From Novosphingobium rosa NBRC 15208 (GTDB taxonomy: Bacteria; Pseudomonadota; Alphaproteobacteria; Sphingomonadales; Sphingomonadaceae), in NCBI RefSeq assembly GCF_001598555.1, contig NZ_BCZE01000021.1, positions 1-64,000 of the forward strand: a stretch of DNA of 64,000 nucleotides, written 5' to 3'. This document shows positions 15,418-23,740 of this stretch, piece by piece. The notes beneath the pieces are model-generated. The model saw only the letters and a program-made list of their open reading frames with translations. It ran no database searches and was not told the origin of the DNA. The translations under genes were made by a program, and so were the position numbers. Positions within the stretch are counted from its first letter, which is position 1; each line of letters starts with the position of its first letter.

Positions 15418-16296
15418 TCAGGCCCAGCGCTCGCGCGCAGAGATCTGTCGCCACTCAGGACCAGCCGAGGTCGGGCGCGCACCGGACTGGTAGATGTTCG
15501 CCATGAGCCACGTCTCCTCCTCGTCGCGGTCGGCCAGTTCGCGGTGCCAGACCCGATTGTCCGCATCCCACCGGTAGCCACGCGCCTTCAGGTCGTCCTT
15601 GCGTTCGAAGGCGGCGCCGACCACCCGGCACATCCAGCTGTCCCTCGACGACCGCTCGACCAGATCCGCCAGGGCGGTACGGCCCGGCGCGACCTCGCGG
15701 GCGAGCAGCGCGATGGTGCTGTCGACATCGTCGGAGGCGCGGTGCGCGCCGTTGTAGTAGCCGGCCTGCGAGAGCAGGTAGCCGAGGCTGCGCCCGTCGA
15801 AGCCGAAGTCGCGCCAGGCGATCTCGACGCAGCTGCAGCACCAAGCCCGACCGGCGGCTTCGGGCAGCTCGTCCTCCACGCGCGGCCTGTCGAAGGAGGC
15901 GTTGTGGGCGATGACGAGATCGGCGCGCTGAAGGATGCCCGTCGCCAGCGCCTTGTCGATGGACTGGTCCTTCAGCATGGCGTCGTCGAGCCCGGTGAGC
16001 TTCATGATCTCCTCCGTCAGTGGCCGGCTTGGGTCCTGCAGCCAGCAGAAGGGCCGACCGATGTTCGTGATGCGGCCCGCATCGTCGAAGAGGAACTGGC
16101 GCATCGCCAGCTCGATGATGACGTCGCGCTTCCGGTCGAGACCGGTCGTTTCGACATCGACGACCACGGCGCGCCGGTTGCCGGCGGCGCCGCCGACGCC
16201 CGTCGGACCGCCCCTCAGATCCAGGCGGTACACCCTGCGGAACTCGCCGCCGGACATCGGCGGGCGGCAGGCCGCCTCGGTGGCCGGCGTGTCCAT
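15418..16296 (-). CDS. DnaQ-like DEDDh 3'-5' exonuclease
   Basis: 292 residues; the ATG at 16296 overlaps the stop of the upstream gene by one base (TGATG). DEDDh exonucleases degrade or proofread single-stranded DNA or RNA ends using two metal ions. The motifs are VVVDVETTGLD (Exo I), IAHNASFDRPRVEDELP (Exo II) and HRASDDVDSTIALL (Exo III, His plus Asp). An extra C-terminal 100 residues with KARGYRWDADNRVWHRELAD, a segment common in plasmid-borne exonucleases, follows. It is a free-standing enzyme, not a polymerase subunit by context. Confidence 0.82.
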   Translation of the reverse strand: MDTPATEAACRPPMSGGEFRRVYRLDLRGGPTGVGGAAGNRRAVVVDVETTGLDRKRDVIIELAMRQFLFDDAGRITNIGRPFCWLQDPSRPLTEEIMKLTGLDDAMLKDQSIDKALATGILQRADLVIAHNASFDRPRVEDELPEAAGRAWCCSCVEIAWRDFGFDGRSLGYLLSQAGYYNGAHRASDDVDSTIALLAREVAPGRTALADLVERSSRDSWMCRVVGAAFERKDDLKARGYRWDADNRVWHRELADRDEEETWLMANIYQSGARPTSAGPEWRQISARERWA

Positions 16297-16874
16297 CAGA
16301 ACTGCGCCTTGCCCGGGACCACCATGTCGAAAGCGTTGATGCACGCCTCTTCCTGGTCGTGGGCGCGCCCAGACTTGCCAAGCTCCATCCTCAACTCCGG
16401 TGAACGGCAGGACGTCACGCGCAAGTTGGTCTCACAGGAACGAATGCGCGACATGTGTTTGGGCTCGACGGCCTGATGAAGCGGCTGCGCGGCATGGTCC
16501 GGCTCGCCATCGGCACCGAAGGTGTCGTCATCGTCGTCATCGATGAAAGGGTCGATCTCGCTGGGCGAGGCATCCAGGCCCCACGACAAGCCATGCAGGA
16601 TCGCGGCCCGCATGAAGGCCTGCCGCCCAAGGCATGCGTCGAGCGCGCATGAGCCTTCAAACAGCTCGCGGCCGGCCATCATCCAGGCGACCGGATCGTA
16701 TTCAATCCCCTCGCGCAGGAAGCGCGCCGCGGTCTCAGCCGCGACGAAGGCGATGCGCGACAGGCTCCGTCGGGTCGTAACGATCACCGCGTCATCCGCC
16801 TCGTCGAGCCCACACGGATCCTCCACGACACTGGTCATGACGAATGTCTGGTCCTCACCATCAAAGATTTCCAT
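16296..16874 (-). CDS. hypothetical acidic protein, first gene of the cargo operon
   Basis: 192 residues from ATG 16874, chosen because GATGGAGG precedes it by 6 nt; the frame extends to 16946. The middle has an Asp run (IDDDDDDTFGADGEPDHA). Helical N-terminal half (LSRIAFVAAETAARFLREGIEYDPVAWMMAGRELFEG). No family recognised. It heads the minus-strand group and lies behind ArsR-type operator-like repeats. Confidence 0.55.
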   Translation of the reverse strand: MEIFDGEDQTFVMTSVVEDPCGLDEADDAVIVTTRRSLSRIAFVAAETAARFLREGIEYDPVAWMMAGRELFEGSCALDACLGRQAFMRAAILHGLSWGLDASPSEIDPFIDDDDDDTFGADGEPDHAAQPLHQAVEPKHMSRIRSCETNLRVTSCRSPELRMELGKSGRAHDQEEACINAFDMVVPGKAQF

Positions 16875-16957
16875 AGAAGCCTCCATCACCGCCTGTTCAC
16901 GCCGGGGTCGTGAAGCGATCGTGGCGGTGCCGATCGGGTATGACACACCTAGAATCT

Positions 16958-17060
16958 ATAGTTCGTTAATTCAAGATGTATTGATATATATTTTTCAGAT
17001 TGTCGTAGGATGCGATTTGGGGCTGGAAAATGGTAAAATGTTCGTTTATATACGAACTAT
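16958..17060. promoter_or_regulatory. divergent promoter region with repeated ATAGTTCGT operator half-sites
   Basis: ATAGTTCGT occurs at 16958-16966 and, inverted, at 17052-17060. The latter is part of a perfect palindrome, GTTCGT-TTATAT-ACGAAC, at 17040-17057, next to the start of the ArsR-type gene. The region is AT-rich. A related palindrome stands at 17851-17874. This is the layout expected for an autoregulated repressor controlling the divergent operon. Confidence 0.55.
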
Positions 17061-17352
17061 GGATATGAACGATCTACCCATTCTCACCGCCCTCGGCCAA
17101 GCCACGCGCTGGCGCACCTTCGAGCTACTTGTCCGGCATGGCGGAGACGGAATGCTGCAGGGCGAGATTGCCACGGGTCTCGGCGTGGACAAGAACCTCA
17201 TGTCAGCACATCTCAAGATCATGCGGGAGGCAGGCCTCGTCACGGCGGAGAAGAACGGCCGTGAGGTCACCTATCGCGTGACCCCCGCCGCCGCCAGGCA
17301 GGTCGCCCAGTCCATGCTCGACCTGATCGAGAAGGCGACCGGAGCCGGCTGA
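17059..17352 (+). CDS. ArsR-family winged-helix regulator
   Basis: 97 residues from ATG 17059 (ATG 17065 is also possible; one at 17038 would place the palindrome inside the gene). Winged helix-turn-helix: ILTALGQATRWRTFELLV, GEIATGLGVDKNLMSAHLKIMREAGLV, then the wing ENGREVTYRVTP. No cysteine or His cluster is present, so it is not an obvious metal sensor. It probably represses itself and the divergent operon through the adjacent ATAGTTC repeats. There is little leader for a ribosome-binding site. Confidence 0.8.
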   Translation: MDMNDLPILTALGQATRWRTFELLVRHGGDGMLQGEIATGLGVDKNLMSAHLKIMREAGLVTAEKNGREVTYRVTPAAARQVAQSMLDLIEKATGAG

Positions 17353-17375
17353 GACGCCGCCCCCGCCTTCACGGC

Positions 17376-17798
17376 TCAGCCCGTGCCCTCCAAGATGCTG
17401 ACCACACCGCCTCCGGCAAGTGGCCGGCGGCTCGGACAGAGGTCGCCGACCTCAGCCAGCAGCTGAAGCGTTCCCGAGGGTACGAGGCGGCGCACGATCC
17501 AATTCGTGGGGTCGATGCCCTCCCTCACCTGCGCATCGGCCAAATGTGCCGCCGGCACCCGCGAAGCGAGCCCCTCCATCACACCTTCGCGCGATGCTGC
17601 GTGACATGCATAGAACCAGAGGACCGTCTCCTCCCCGACCGTGACCGCAAACGTGGCGGTGAAGAGGCGGCGGGCCGCGATCGACCACGAAGCCGGCGGC
17701 GCCAATGCGATCCGAACTGGCTGGTCATCCTCGAAAGGCACCCCGCCGAATGGTGAATAGCCCATACCGGCGGAGCACCGGAACTGCACGATGTCCAT
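17376..17798 (-). CDS. hypothetical protein under the ArsR-like operator
   Basis: 140 residues from ATG 17798 with GGAGG 8 nt upstream. The product (MDIVQFRCSAGMGYSPFGG...WFYACHAASREGVMEGL) contains DUF1488-like beta/alpha segments (RRLFTATFAVTVGEETVLWFYACHAASREGVME), but this match is uncertain. The palindrome ATAGTTCA/TGAACTAT lies 53 bp upstream. It converges with the ArsR-type gene. Confidence 0.55.
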   Translation of the reverse strand: MDIVQFRCSAGMGYSPFGGVPFEDDQPVRIALAPPASWSIAARRLFTATFAVTVGEETVLWFYACHAASREGVMEGLASRVPAAHLADAQVREGIDPTNWIVRRLVPSGTLQLLAEVGDLCPSRRPLAGGGVVSILEGTG

Positions 17799-17850
17799 CT
17801 GCGTCGCCTCCGACAGTCGCTGACCGAGCCGAAGATGGTGGCGCACCGAG

Positions 17851-17874
17851 ATAGTTCAATGGGTGATGAACTAT
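17851..17874. promoter_or_regulatory. palindromic operator-like site ATAGTTCA-N8-TGAACTAT
   Basis: A perfect 8-bp inverted repeat upstream of the minus gene starting at 17798. It shares ATAGTTC with the repeats around 16958-17060, so the same ArsR-type regulator may bind both. Confidence 0.5.
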
Positions 17875-18086
17875 TATTTTTGCGGGCAATGCGCTGAAGT
17901 GCCACATGCCATGGCCGCCCGCCGCTATGAAGTGTCGATGATGCCGACCATTTGCGAAATCTGCCAATGACAAAAACAGTCTGCTGGCGGGGGAAGGCTT
18001 TGCCAAGGCCATACCAGGCAGTTCCTGTAATAGCCGAAATTCGTCGTTAACGCGGCCTTAGCCATCATGAAGTTAACACAGGCACT

Positions 18087-19520
18087 ATGTACGGGCGCGA
18101 TAACAAAGACATTCAGGGGTTTAGACGGAGGTACGGCCAACTTTGGCTGACGGCCGCATGCCTGTATTTCCTCATGGCTGCCGCAACCATCCATCTCACC
18201 AGCAACGGTCGCGACATCGCCACCATCTGGCCCGCCAACGCGGTGCTCCTCGCCCTTCTGCTGGTGCATGACCGCTCCGCATGGCCCAGCGTCCTGTCGG
18301 CCGGCCTCATCGCCAACGCCGCAGCGAACCTCGTCACCCGCGGCACGATCGTCGGTCCGATGCTCTACGGCCTCAGCAACGTCCTCGAGGTCACCGTCGC
18401 CGCCTCGGTCTTCGGACGGAACAAGGGCTGCGTGCCGATCCTGGGGTCGGCGGGCGTCGTCGTGCGCTTCCTGCTCGCCTGCGGCCTCCTCGCTCCCGGC
18501 CTGAGCGGGTTCTTCGGCGCCATGACGGCGCGCCTCTTCTTCGGACAGCCCTTCGCGCTCGCCTTCAAGACCTGGTTCGTCAGCGATGCGCTTGGCCTGC
18601 TCATCTTCACCCCCGTCCTCGTCGCCATCTTCAACGGCGACATTGTTCGCTGCTTCCGGGAAAAGGACTGGATCAGTCGCGCCGAAACCTTCGGCCTGCT
18701 CGCGCTGGCCGGCGTGACCGCCTACCTGGTCTTCTTCGTCGCCCACGCCCCCCTGCTGTTCACCCTGTTCGCGCCAGTCATGCTCATCACCTTCCGCGCA
18801 GGACGGCTCGGCACCAAGATGGCGGTCATGGTGATCGCGGTCATCGGCGGCTGCGCCACGCTTCAGGATGTCGGCCCGATCGCGAACTTCACGCGGGATC
18901 ACGTCCAACAGGCCGAACTCTTCCAGCTCTTCCTCGCCGTGCTGCTGCTGACATGCCTTCCGGTCGCCGCCGACCTTTCGGCACGCAACCGTTTCACCAA
19001 AAATCTCGCCAAGCGCGAAAAGGCCATGTCGCTGCTAGCCTCGACGGACAGTCTCACGGGCCTGATGAGCCGCTCCGCCTTCGAGGCGCATGTCGAACAC
19101 GCCCTGCATGACCGCGCCATCCCCCACGTCATGGTCGCGATCGATCTCGACCATTTCAAGAACATCAACGACCAGTGGGGTCACGAGGCCGGCGACAGGG
19201 CCCTCGTCCAGGCGGCCCAGGTCCTTCAGACCCAGATTCGGTCCGGCGACGCGGCGGGGCGCCTGGGCGGCGATGAATTCCTGCTGCTCCTCAAGGACGC
19301 CAGCATCGGCGAGGCAGAAAACATCTGCGATCGCATTCGCACCGCCTTGCGTCAGAATTCGATTGCCATGGACGGCAAAACCCAGATCATGCTGACGCTG
19401 AGCTGCGGCATCGCCAGCTCGAGGACGGCAGACACCTTCCAGGACCTCTACCGGCACGCCGACAAGGCCCTCTACATGGCGAAATTCGCAGGCCGCAACA
19501 CGGTGCGCTCGATCGCTTGA
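18087..19520 (+). CDS. MASE1-GGDEF diguanylate cyclase
   Basis: 477 residues. GGDEF enzymes make cyclic di-GMP from two GTP. The N-terminal 300 residues are a membrane-embedded MASE1 sensor with about eight helices and the motif IWPANAVLLALLL. The cyclase domain starts with STDSLTGLMSR and has IDLDHFKNIND and RLGGDEF. The inhibitory I-site RxxD (RSGD) sits five residues ahead of GGDEF, so product feedback is expected. No EAL domain follows. It is monocistronic and lies just outside the transposon-associated cargo. Confidence 0.9.
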   Translation: MYGRDNKDIQGFRRRYGQLWLTAACLYFLMAAATIHLTSNGRDIATIWPANAVLLALLLVHDRSAWPSVLSAGLIANAAANLVTRGTIVGPMLYGLSNVLEVTVAASVFGRNKGCVPILGSAGVVVRFLLACGLLAPGLSGFFGAMTARLFFGQPFALAFKTWFVSDALGLLIFTPVLVAIFNGDIVRCFREKDWISRAETFGLLALAGVTAYLVFFVAHAPLLFTLFAPVMLITFRAGRLGTKMAVMVIAVIGGCATLQDVGPIANFTRDHVQQAELFQLFLAVLLLTCLPVAADLSARNRFTKNLAKREKAMSLLASTDSLTGLMSRSAFEAHVEHALHDRAIPHVMVAIDLDHFKNINDQWGHEAGDRALVQAAQVLQTQIRSGDAAGRLGGDEFLLLLKDASIGEAENICDRIRTALRQNSIAMDGKTQIMLTLSCGIASSRTADTFQDLYRHADKALYMAKFAGRNTVRSIA

Positions 19521-19859
19521 AAGCGGGCATCAAGCCTTCCTAAGGTCTTTGATTTTTGATCGACCAGATCAGATGCGTCACAACCATAACCCCAAACGGC
19601 TCGACACTTTCGTCATGCCCCCCGGTATCTGAGTTGGATCGCCTTATGGCTCATGCTTCCTTCCCTAACCGATGGGTAGTCTTCACAAGATGCGTTTGCC
19701 CCCGGGTTCAGAACCCCGCTGGCATAATCCGCGCACAAGACAGTAGAAGCAGTCGCACCCCGCCGGCCCCTGTCCTCATCTATCCATTGGCGCGGGTCAT
19801 CGGTGCCAAGGCGGTGCTATGGCCCGCCCAGCCGAGAGTAAACCGGCCTTGGCATTCCT
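19521..19859. other. 339-bp intergenic region, nothing recognised
   Basis: It lies between the convergent cyclase and ferritin-like genes. No coding frame with a ribosome-binding site, no clear terminator and no tRNA-like fold could be identified. Confidence 0.4.
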
Positions 19860-20519
19860 CTACGCATGGCCACCGGACTCGGAAGCCTCAGGCCAATCCC
19901 GTCGCCGGGCGATCCATGGATTGAGGAAAAGGAACGGCAGCTTCACAAACAGCAACTCGGCGTGCACGAAGCCATCGACCATACGCTCCCACCGTCGGGG
20001 ACGACGACAGGCGTGAAGCGCGAGCCAGCGATCATAGGGCGCCCAGTGGCTCGGCTCGTCCTTGTGGATGATGGCAAAGATCTTCGACAGCACCGGGTCG
20101 CTCCTCACCATCGCGTTGGACAGCAGGATCTCCACCTGGCGGTAGCCCCGTTGCTCCGTGAGCGAGATGACTCGGCACAGCCGCGCGAAAAGGCGATTGC
20201 TGCGCACGATGGCCTGCGTGTCCAAGCCGCTGATCGACGCACCGAACATGATTTCGATGAAGCGGTCGATGTGTCCGAAGGTGCGGTCGAGGGCGAACGG
20301 CATCCGACCCCGCCGCTCAAACCAGCGGCGGAACATCAGATAATGAGCCCGCTCATCCCCCCGGTGACGCTCGACCATGGCGATCATGACAGGATCGCAG
20401 GGCTCCTGCTGCCGGACCGCCGACAGAACCTGATCGATCGCCGTGTAGCCGCGATGCTCATTGTAGATATAGATGCTCGCCAGGACATCGAGATAACGGC
20501 GCTTGAACCAATCGGGCAT
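19860..20519 (-). CDS. ferritin-like diiron protein
   Basis: 219 residues from the ATG at 20519 (AGGATAGG upstream). The sequence carries the four-helix diiron signature twice: E21 (YNEHRGY) with ExxH in GDERAHY (E56, H59), and TEQRGY with ExxH in KDEPSHW. Such proteins bind two irons and act in oxidation, oxygen or peroxide handling, or iron storage. The C-terminus has a hydrophobic LLFVKLPFLFLNPW segment that may contact the membrane. The exact reaction is unknown. It is a single gene, with an AT-rich upstream spacer. Confidence 0.7.
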   Translation of the reverse strand: MPDWFKRRYLDVLASIYIYNEHRGYTAIDQVLSAVRQQEPCDPVMIAMVERHRGDERAHYLMFRRWFERRGRMPFALDRTFGHIDRFIEIMFGASISGLDTQAIVRSNRLFARLCRVISLTEQRGYRQVEILLSNAMVRSDPVLSKIFAIIHKDEPSHWAPYDRWLALHACRRPRRWERMVDGFVHAELLFVKLPFLFLNPWIARRRDWPEASESGGHA

Positions 20520-20931
20520 GGCCTATCCTAGTGAGAAAGATTGTTCGGACGAAGTATTCATTTCTAACGGTTGATACTCACGTTAGGTCCAGCCACCCTC
20601 CAACCCCGGTCAGGAGCACCGTCGATTGCACCTGTCAATGCTTATCGTTCTCATAAGGGGTACAGCCGCATCGTTCGCGGCAAGTAATTTATAATTGCCA
20701 TCACTTTAGGAATTTAGGTAGATTACAAAATATTGCATACTTTCTTTTTGATCAAATCATCAAAAAACTGAAGATCTACATTCAGGGCGCGATATTCACC
20801 ATATTCCATGCCAACTATTTTACACTACTGAGTTAATCTCTTTCTCCAATCAAAAGAAAGAGCACTTCACGCCTCGGCGCTCAGGGCTGACGTCGAGTGC
20901 CGCACGCGACGCATGCTTGTCGCAGGCACAA
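20520..20931. other. 412-bp AT-rich spacer
   Basis: Between the ferritin-like gene start and the 3' end of the XRE/ImmA gene. Bases 20640-20870 are much richer in A and T than the flanks. It probably contains the ferritin-like promoter. No gene or clear hairpin was identified. Confidence 0.4.
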
Positions 20932-22188
20932 CTAGCGCCTTCTCTCAGGGAAAGGGATAACTTCGCCCATGCCTGGCGCACGCGGCTGCGCTGGATCTTC
21001 TCGAACTCTAAGTGACACCACTTCTGCAGCATCCCTGTCGAACCATCCATCAGGCAGGCCGCATAGCATCTCAACATCTGCCGCAGAGATCGTGAATTCA
21101 GTCGCCAGCAGATCGGCCTTCTCTCGCACACCATTTTCCACAATGAGATTGAGGCTGTCACGCAATGCCTTGGGGCCCGTCACCGCCCAGTGCTGATCGA
21201 GCGGCTCTCCCTTCGACCATCCCTTGGCCGAATAGAGCTTATAGAGCTGCCGGGCGTAATCCTCTGGGATGATGTCCAGGTCGGAAAGGCGCTTGATCTG
21301 CGCCTTGATCGACACACGCCAACGCTCCTTCAGGCTGGTCAACATTGTTAGCGAGGTATGCTTCACCTCATGTGGATAGGTCGTCGAGGGCATCAGGAAG
21401 GCACTCGCCAACCGAAAGGCCTGCTGTTCGATCATCCGCAGGTTTTCCCGAAACTCCTGCTCGGGGACCTGCTGATGGAGAACCGCGTGAGCCAGTTCAT
21501 GGGCGGCATCCATCTGCCGGCGCGGAAAGGACATCTTGTCTGTCGCGAGAAGCACATGGGGACGCCCATCAACAGGGGACCAGCTGCAAAGACCGTCAAG
21601 CTTGGTGGTTCCCATCGGGATCGTAGCCACGACAATGCCGATACGCTCCATCAAGGAGACAACGTCACCACATGGCCCTTCCCCCATGTTCCAATGACGG
21701 CGCAGACGCAGGGCTATCCCTTCAATGTCGTCTTCTCGCAATTGGTTGTAGCTTAAGCCCTCCAGAACATCGGGAATATCGATGTCCGGCAGATCGACGT
21801 AGTGGCCCAGGATGAAACTGGTTTCCTGAAGCCAGTGCATCTGCGCCTTTTGATAGGCAAGGTCGCGCACCAACGTGCTGGCCAGAGAACGCAGAAACGT
21901 GGGTCTATCGCTGTGATAGGGTGGTCGCAGGAAATACTCGGGCCGCACCCCAAGCTCTCCGGCCAATCGCACCAGCGTGGAATAATCCGGGCTTTGATCA
22001 GCGGCCTCATCCTCCCATCGAGAAACGGACGTCGGGCTGACCCCGATGCGCTTGGCCAAGGCTGATTTCGTTGTGATCCGCCGGGCTTCTCTGGCCTCGA
22101 CCAGCCGAGCGGGAATGAACCCTGGAGTGCCGATCCTCATCGTGTTGAATCCCATTGGCCCCGCACCCATTGGATGCGGAGCAATCAT
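20932..22188 (-). CDS. XRE-type helix-turn-helix fused to an ImmA/IrrE metallopeptidase
   Basis: About 418 residues (alternative starts at 22197 TTG and 22140 ATG). An N-terminal XRE DNA-binding domain (SALAKRIGVSPTSVSRWEDE) is joined to a zinc peptidase domain with HExxH in AAHELAHAVLHQ and a downstream Glu in EQQAFRLASAFLMP. ImmA-type proteases cleave phage or mobile-element repressors; fused forms often act in toxin-antitoxin or defence loci. It lies 23 bp after the unknown gene at 22212, so both form an operon. Its substrate is unknown, with the partner protein a candidate. Confidence 0.8.
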   Translation of the reverse strand: MIAPHPMGAGPMGFNTMRIGTPGFIPARLVEAREARRITTKSALAKRIGVSPTSVSRWEDEAADQSPDYSTLVRLAGELGVRPEYFLRPPYHSDRPTFLRSLASTLVRDLAYQKAQMHWLQETSFILGHYVDLPDIDIPDVLEGLSYNQLREDDIEGIALRLRRHWNMGEGPCGDVVSLMERIGIVVATIPMGTTKLDGLCSWSPVDGRPHVLLATDKMSFPRRQMDAAHELAHAVLHQQVPEQEFRENLRMIEQQAFRLASAFLMPSTTYPHEVKHTSLTMLTSLKERWRVSIKAQIKRLSDLDIIPEDYARQLYKLYSAKGWSKGEPLDQHWAVTGPKALRDSLNLIVENGVREKADLLATEFTISAADVEMLCGLPDGWFDRDAAEVVSLRVREDPAQPRAPGMGEVIPFPERRR

Positions 22189-22211
22189 AGCCTGCAAACT
22201 ACCAACCAGAC

Positions 22212-22925
22212 TTAGCTGGCAGTCCCCTCTTCAGCGTCGTTGTCGGGCTTGCGCTCGGGCGGCACGAAGGGCTTGCGCGTCTGGCGAAGCTTCACGATTT
22301 TGCCAAGGCCTTCTTCAGAAGGATCAGGCTGCGTGGGCTCGACGGGATCAGCAGCGTAGCCGCCCATGAACTTTTCAAGGGATTCATAGAAAATGAAGTC
22401 CTGGTAGTCCGAACCGATCACGCCGATCGCGATCTCTTCGATCAGCCCGGCGCGTTCACGGTCGCGGGCCGTCAGGAACAAGGCAAACATATCGGTCGGC
22501 CGCGGAGTGTTCTCATCGTCGAGCAGGCTCGGTTGAAGATGAAGGTTCAAGGTGACACCAGCGGCCCGCGACATATTCTTGGGAGGGACCTTCCTACGTT
22601 CCGGCATGGTCGCAAAGCCCAGAACAACGCCGATATCGGGCCCGGCGAAACGAGCAAAGGGCTGGAAAACCTTCAGATCCGTCCCGAGCATCACACCGTT
22701 GACCAGCAAATGGCCGCCATGCGCTTGAACAACCTCCTCGTAACCCTGCTCCTGCAGGCGAAAGCGGATTTGGCCCTCGGCCTCACGGCTGCGCTTGGCA
22801 TTGAGCGGCAACTCACGGCGCACGATCTCATGCGCCTTGTGCGCTTCGGCGCGCAACCGGTCCTCAAGATCCAACAGGAGGTCTTTAGGAAGAGCATCAA
22901 GAATGGCACGGCGCATGTCGATCAT
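22212..22925 (-). CDS. unknown partner of the XRE/ImmA gene
   Basis: 237 residues, ATG 22925 with AAAGGGTGAT upstream. Helical N-terminus rich in Arg/Glu (DLLLDLEDRLRAEAHKAHEIVRRELPLNAKR), then an alpha/beta body (GHLLVNGVMLGTDLKVFQPF...VVLGFATMPERRKVPPK) and an acidic, Pro-rich tail. No family recognised. Its position ahead of an HTH-protease gene suggests a two-component module in which one protein controls the other. Confidence 0.6.
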   Translation of the reverse strand: MIDMRRAILDALPKDLLLDLEDRLRAEAHKAHEIVRRELPLNAKRSREAEGQIRFRLQEQGYEEVVQAHGGHLLVNGVMLGTDLKVFQPFARFAGPDIGVVLGFATMPERRKVPPKNMSRAAGVTLNLHLQPSLLDDENTPRPTDMFALFLTARDRERAGLIEEIAIGVIGSDYQDFIFYESLEKFMGGYAADPVEPTQPDPSEEGLGKIVKLRQTRKPFVPPERKPDNDAEEGTAS

Positions 22926-23345
22926 GGATCACCCTTTCGTGTTGAGGGATTTTGTACATGATTTTTCGCGTTTTGCAAGACCGCACTTTCAATTTGTAGC
23001 GCGCACATTCACCGCCGCGCAAGAAGGCGCATCGACGCGCCTTGGACGATGAGCAAAAAATTCTCATCCCGACTGCGGGGATCACGGGTCGGTGACGTCC
23101 TGGACATGCCAACACCTTAGGGTTCCGGATCCTCGATCCTTCATGTCAGCTTATCGCACACTTGCGTGGAGATGACGGGAATCTGGGCGACGCTCACCGG
23201 TTATCCCCCGGTGGGCGTCGTTTGCGTTTGAAAAATCATTAAACTATTGATTTAAGATTCTTTTATTCCGATTACACACTTAATTCCAGGCGCGCCCCTC
23301 CGTCCTATGCTTCGTGCGATACCATCACGACCTAGGAGACTATCA
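22926..23345. other. 420-bp divergent intergenic region before the peptide gene
   Basis: It contains a hairpin at 23189-23219, then an AT-rich stretch (23225-23285) that is the likely promoter of the biosynthetic run, then AGGAG 7 nt before the ATG at 23346. No gene is supported in it. Confidence 0.45.
23189..23219. terminator. hairpin upstream of the peptide gene
   Basis: GACGCTCACCGG pairs with CCGGTGGGCGTC over 12 positions (one mismatch or wobble) around a 7-nt loop; T-rich sequence follows. It may isolate the downstream cluster from upstream transcription. Confidence 0.5.
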
Positions 23346-23543
23346 ATGGGCATGCGAGTAGGGGGCAGCGGCGGTTCAAGCGCTGCCATGGCGGCCTGGC
23401 AGGCACAGCAGAGCGCTGCGAACCCGCCAGCAAGCAACAAGGCCGCTCAGGTCAGCGCCTCCGTTCAGAACAATGAGGCCGCCCAGATCACCAGCGCGAT
23501 CAGCGCGCTGGCCACGGGCAGCACCTTCAGCACCATGGCATGA
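23346..23543 (+). CDS. 65-residue Ala/Ser/Gln-rich peptide, possible precursor
   Basis: ATG 23346 (or 23352) with AGGAG 7 nt upstream. The product has a Gly/Ser-rich start (MRVGGSGGSS), an Ala/Gln/Asn-rich middle and a Ser/Thr/Ala tail ending in GSTFSTMA. There are no cysteines, no signal peptide and no membrane segment. It is the first gene of a 14-kb co-directional run and is separated from the next gene by two hairpins, an arrangement that often raises expression of a first small gene such as a RiPP precursor. That role is inference; it could be an unrelated small structural protein. Confidence 0.6.
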   Translation: MGMRVGGSGGSSAAMAAWQAQQSAANPPASNKAAQVSASVQNNEAAQITSAISALATGSTFSTMA

Positions 23544-23546
23544 ATC

Positions 23547-23585
23547 TCTGGCCGGGGCTGCGGCACAAGCCCCTTCCCGGCCAGA
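23547..23585 (+). terminator. hairpin directly after the peptide gene
   Basis: TCTGGCCGGG pairs perfectly with CCCGGCCAGA, with an inner smaller stem, 3 nt after the stop codon; CCCTTTCTC follows. Likely a leaky terminator or 3' stabilising structure. Confidence 0.65.
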
Positions 23586-23677
23586 CCCTTTCTCGAGCTT
23601 GTACACAAAGGCATCGCAGGTAGATTTACCGGTAACGGGAGTTGAAACCTGTTGACCATACAAGCCTAGATTTCCCT

Positions 23678-23705
23678 CGACGGAGGCTCAAGCTCCCCTC
23701 CGTCG
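23678..23705 (+). terminator. second hairpin between the peptide gene and the WD40 gene
   Basis: CGACGGAGG and CCTCCGTCG form a perfect 9-bp stem with a 10-nt loop, followed by GTTTCGTCC. With the hairpin at 23547 it makes a tandem barrier in the leader of the WD40 gene. Confidence 0.5.
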
Positions 23706-23740
23706 GTTTCGTCCCTTGGTCTCGCACAGGAACCAGCATC

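Noticed and set aside
17038..17058. ATG 17038 as start of the ArsR-type gene
   Set aside because: It would put the operator-like palindrome inside the coding region; 17059 or 17065 keeps the domain complete.
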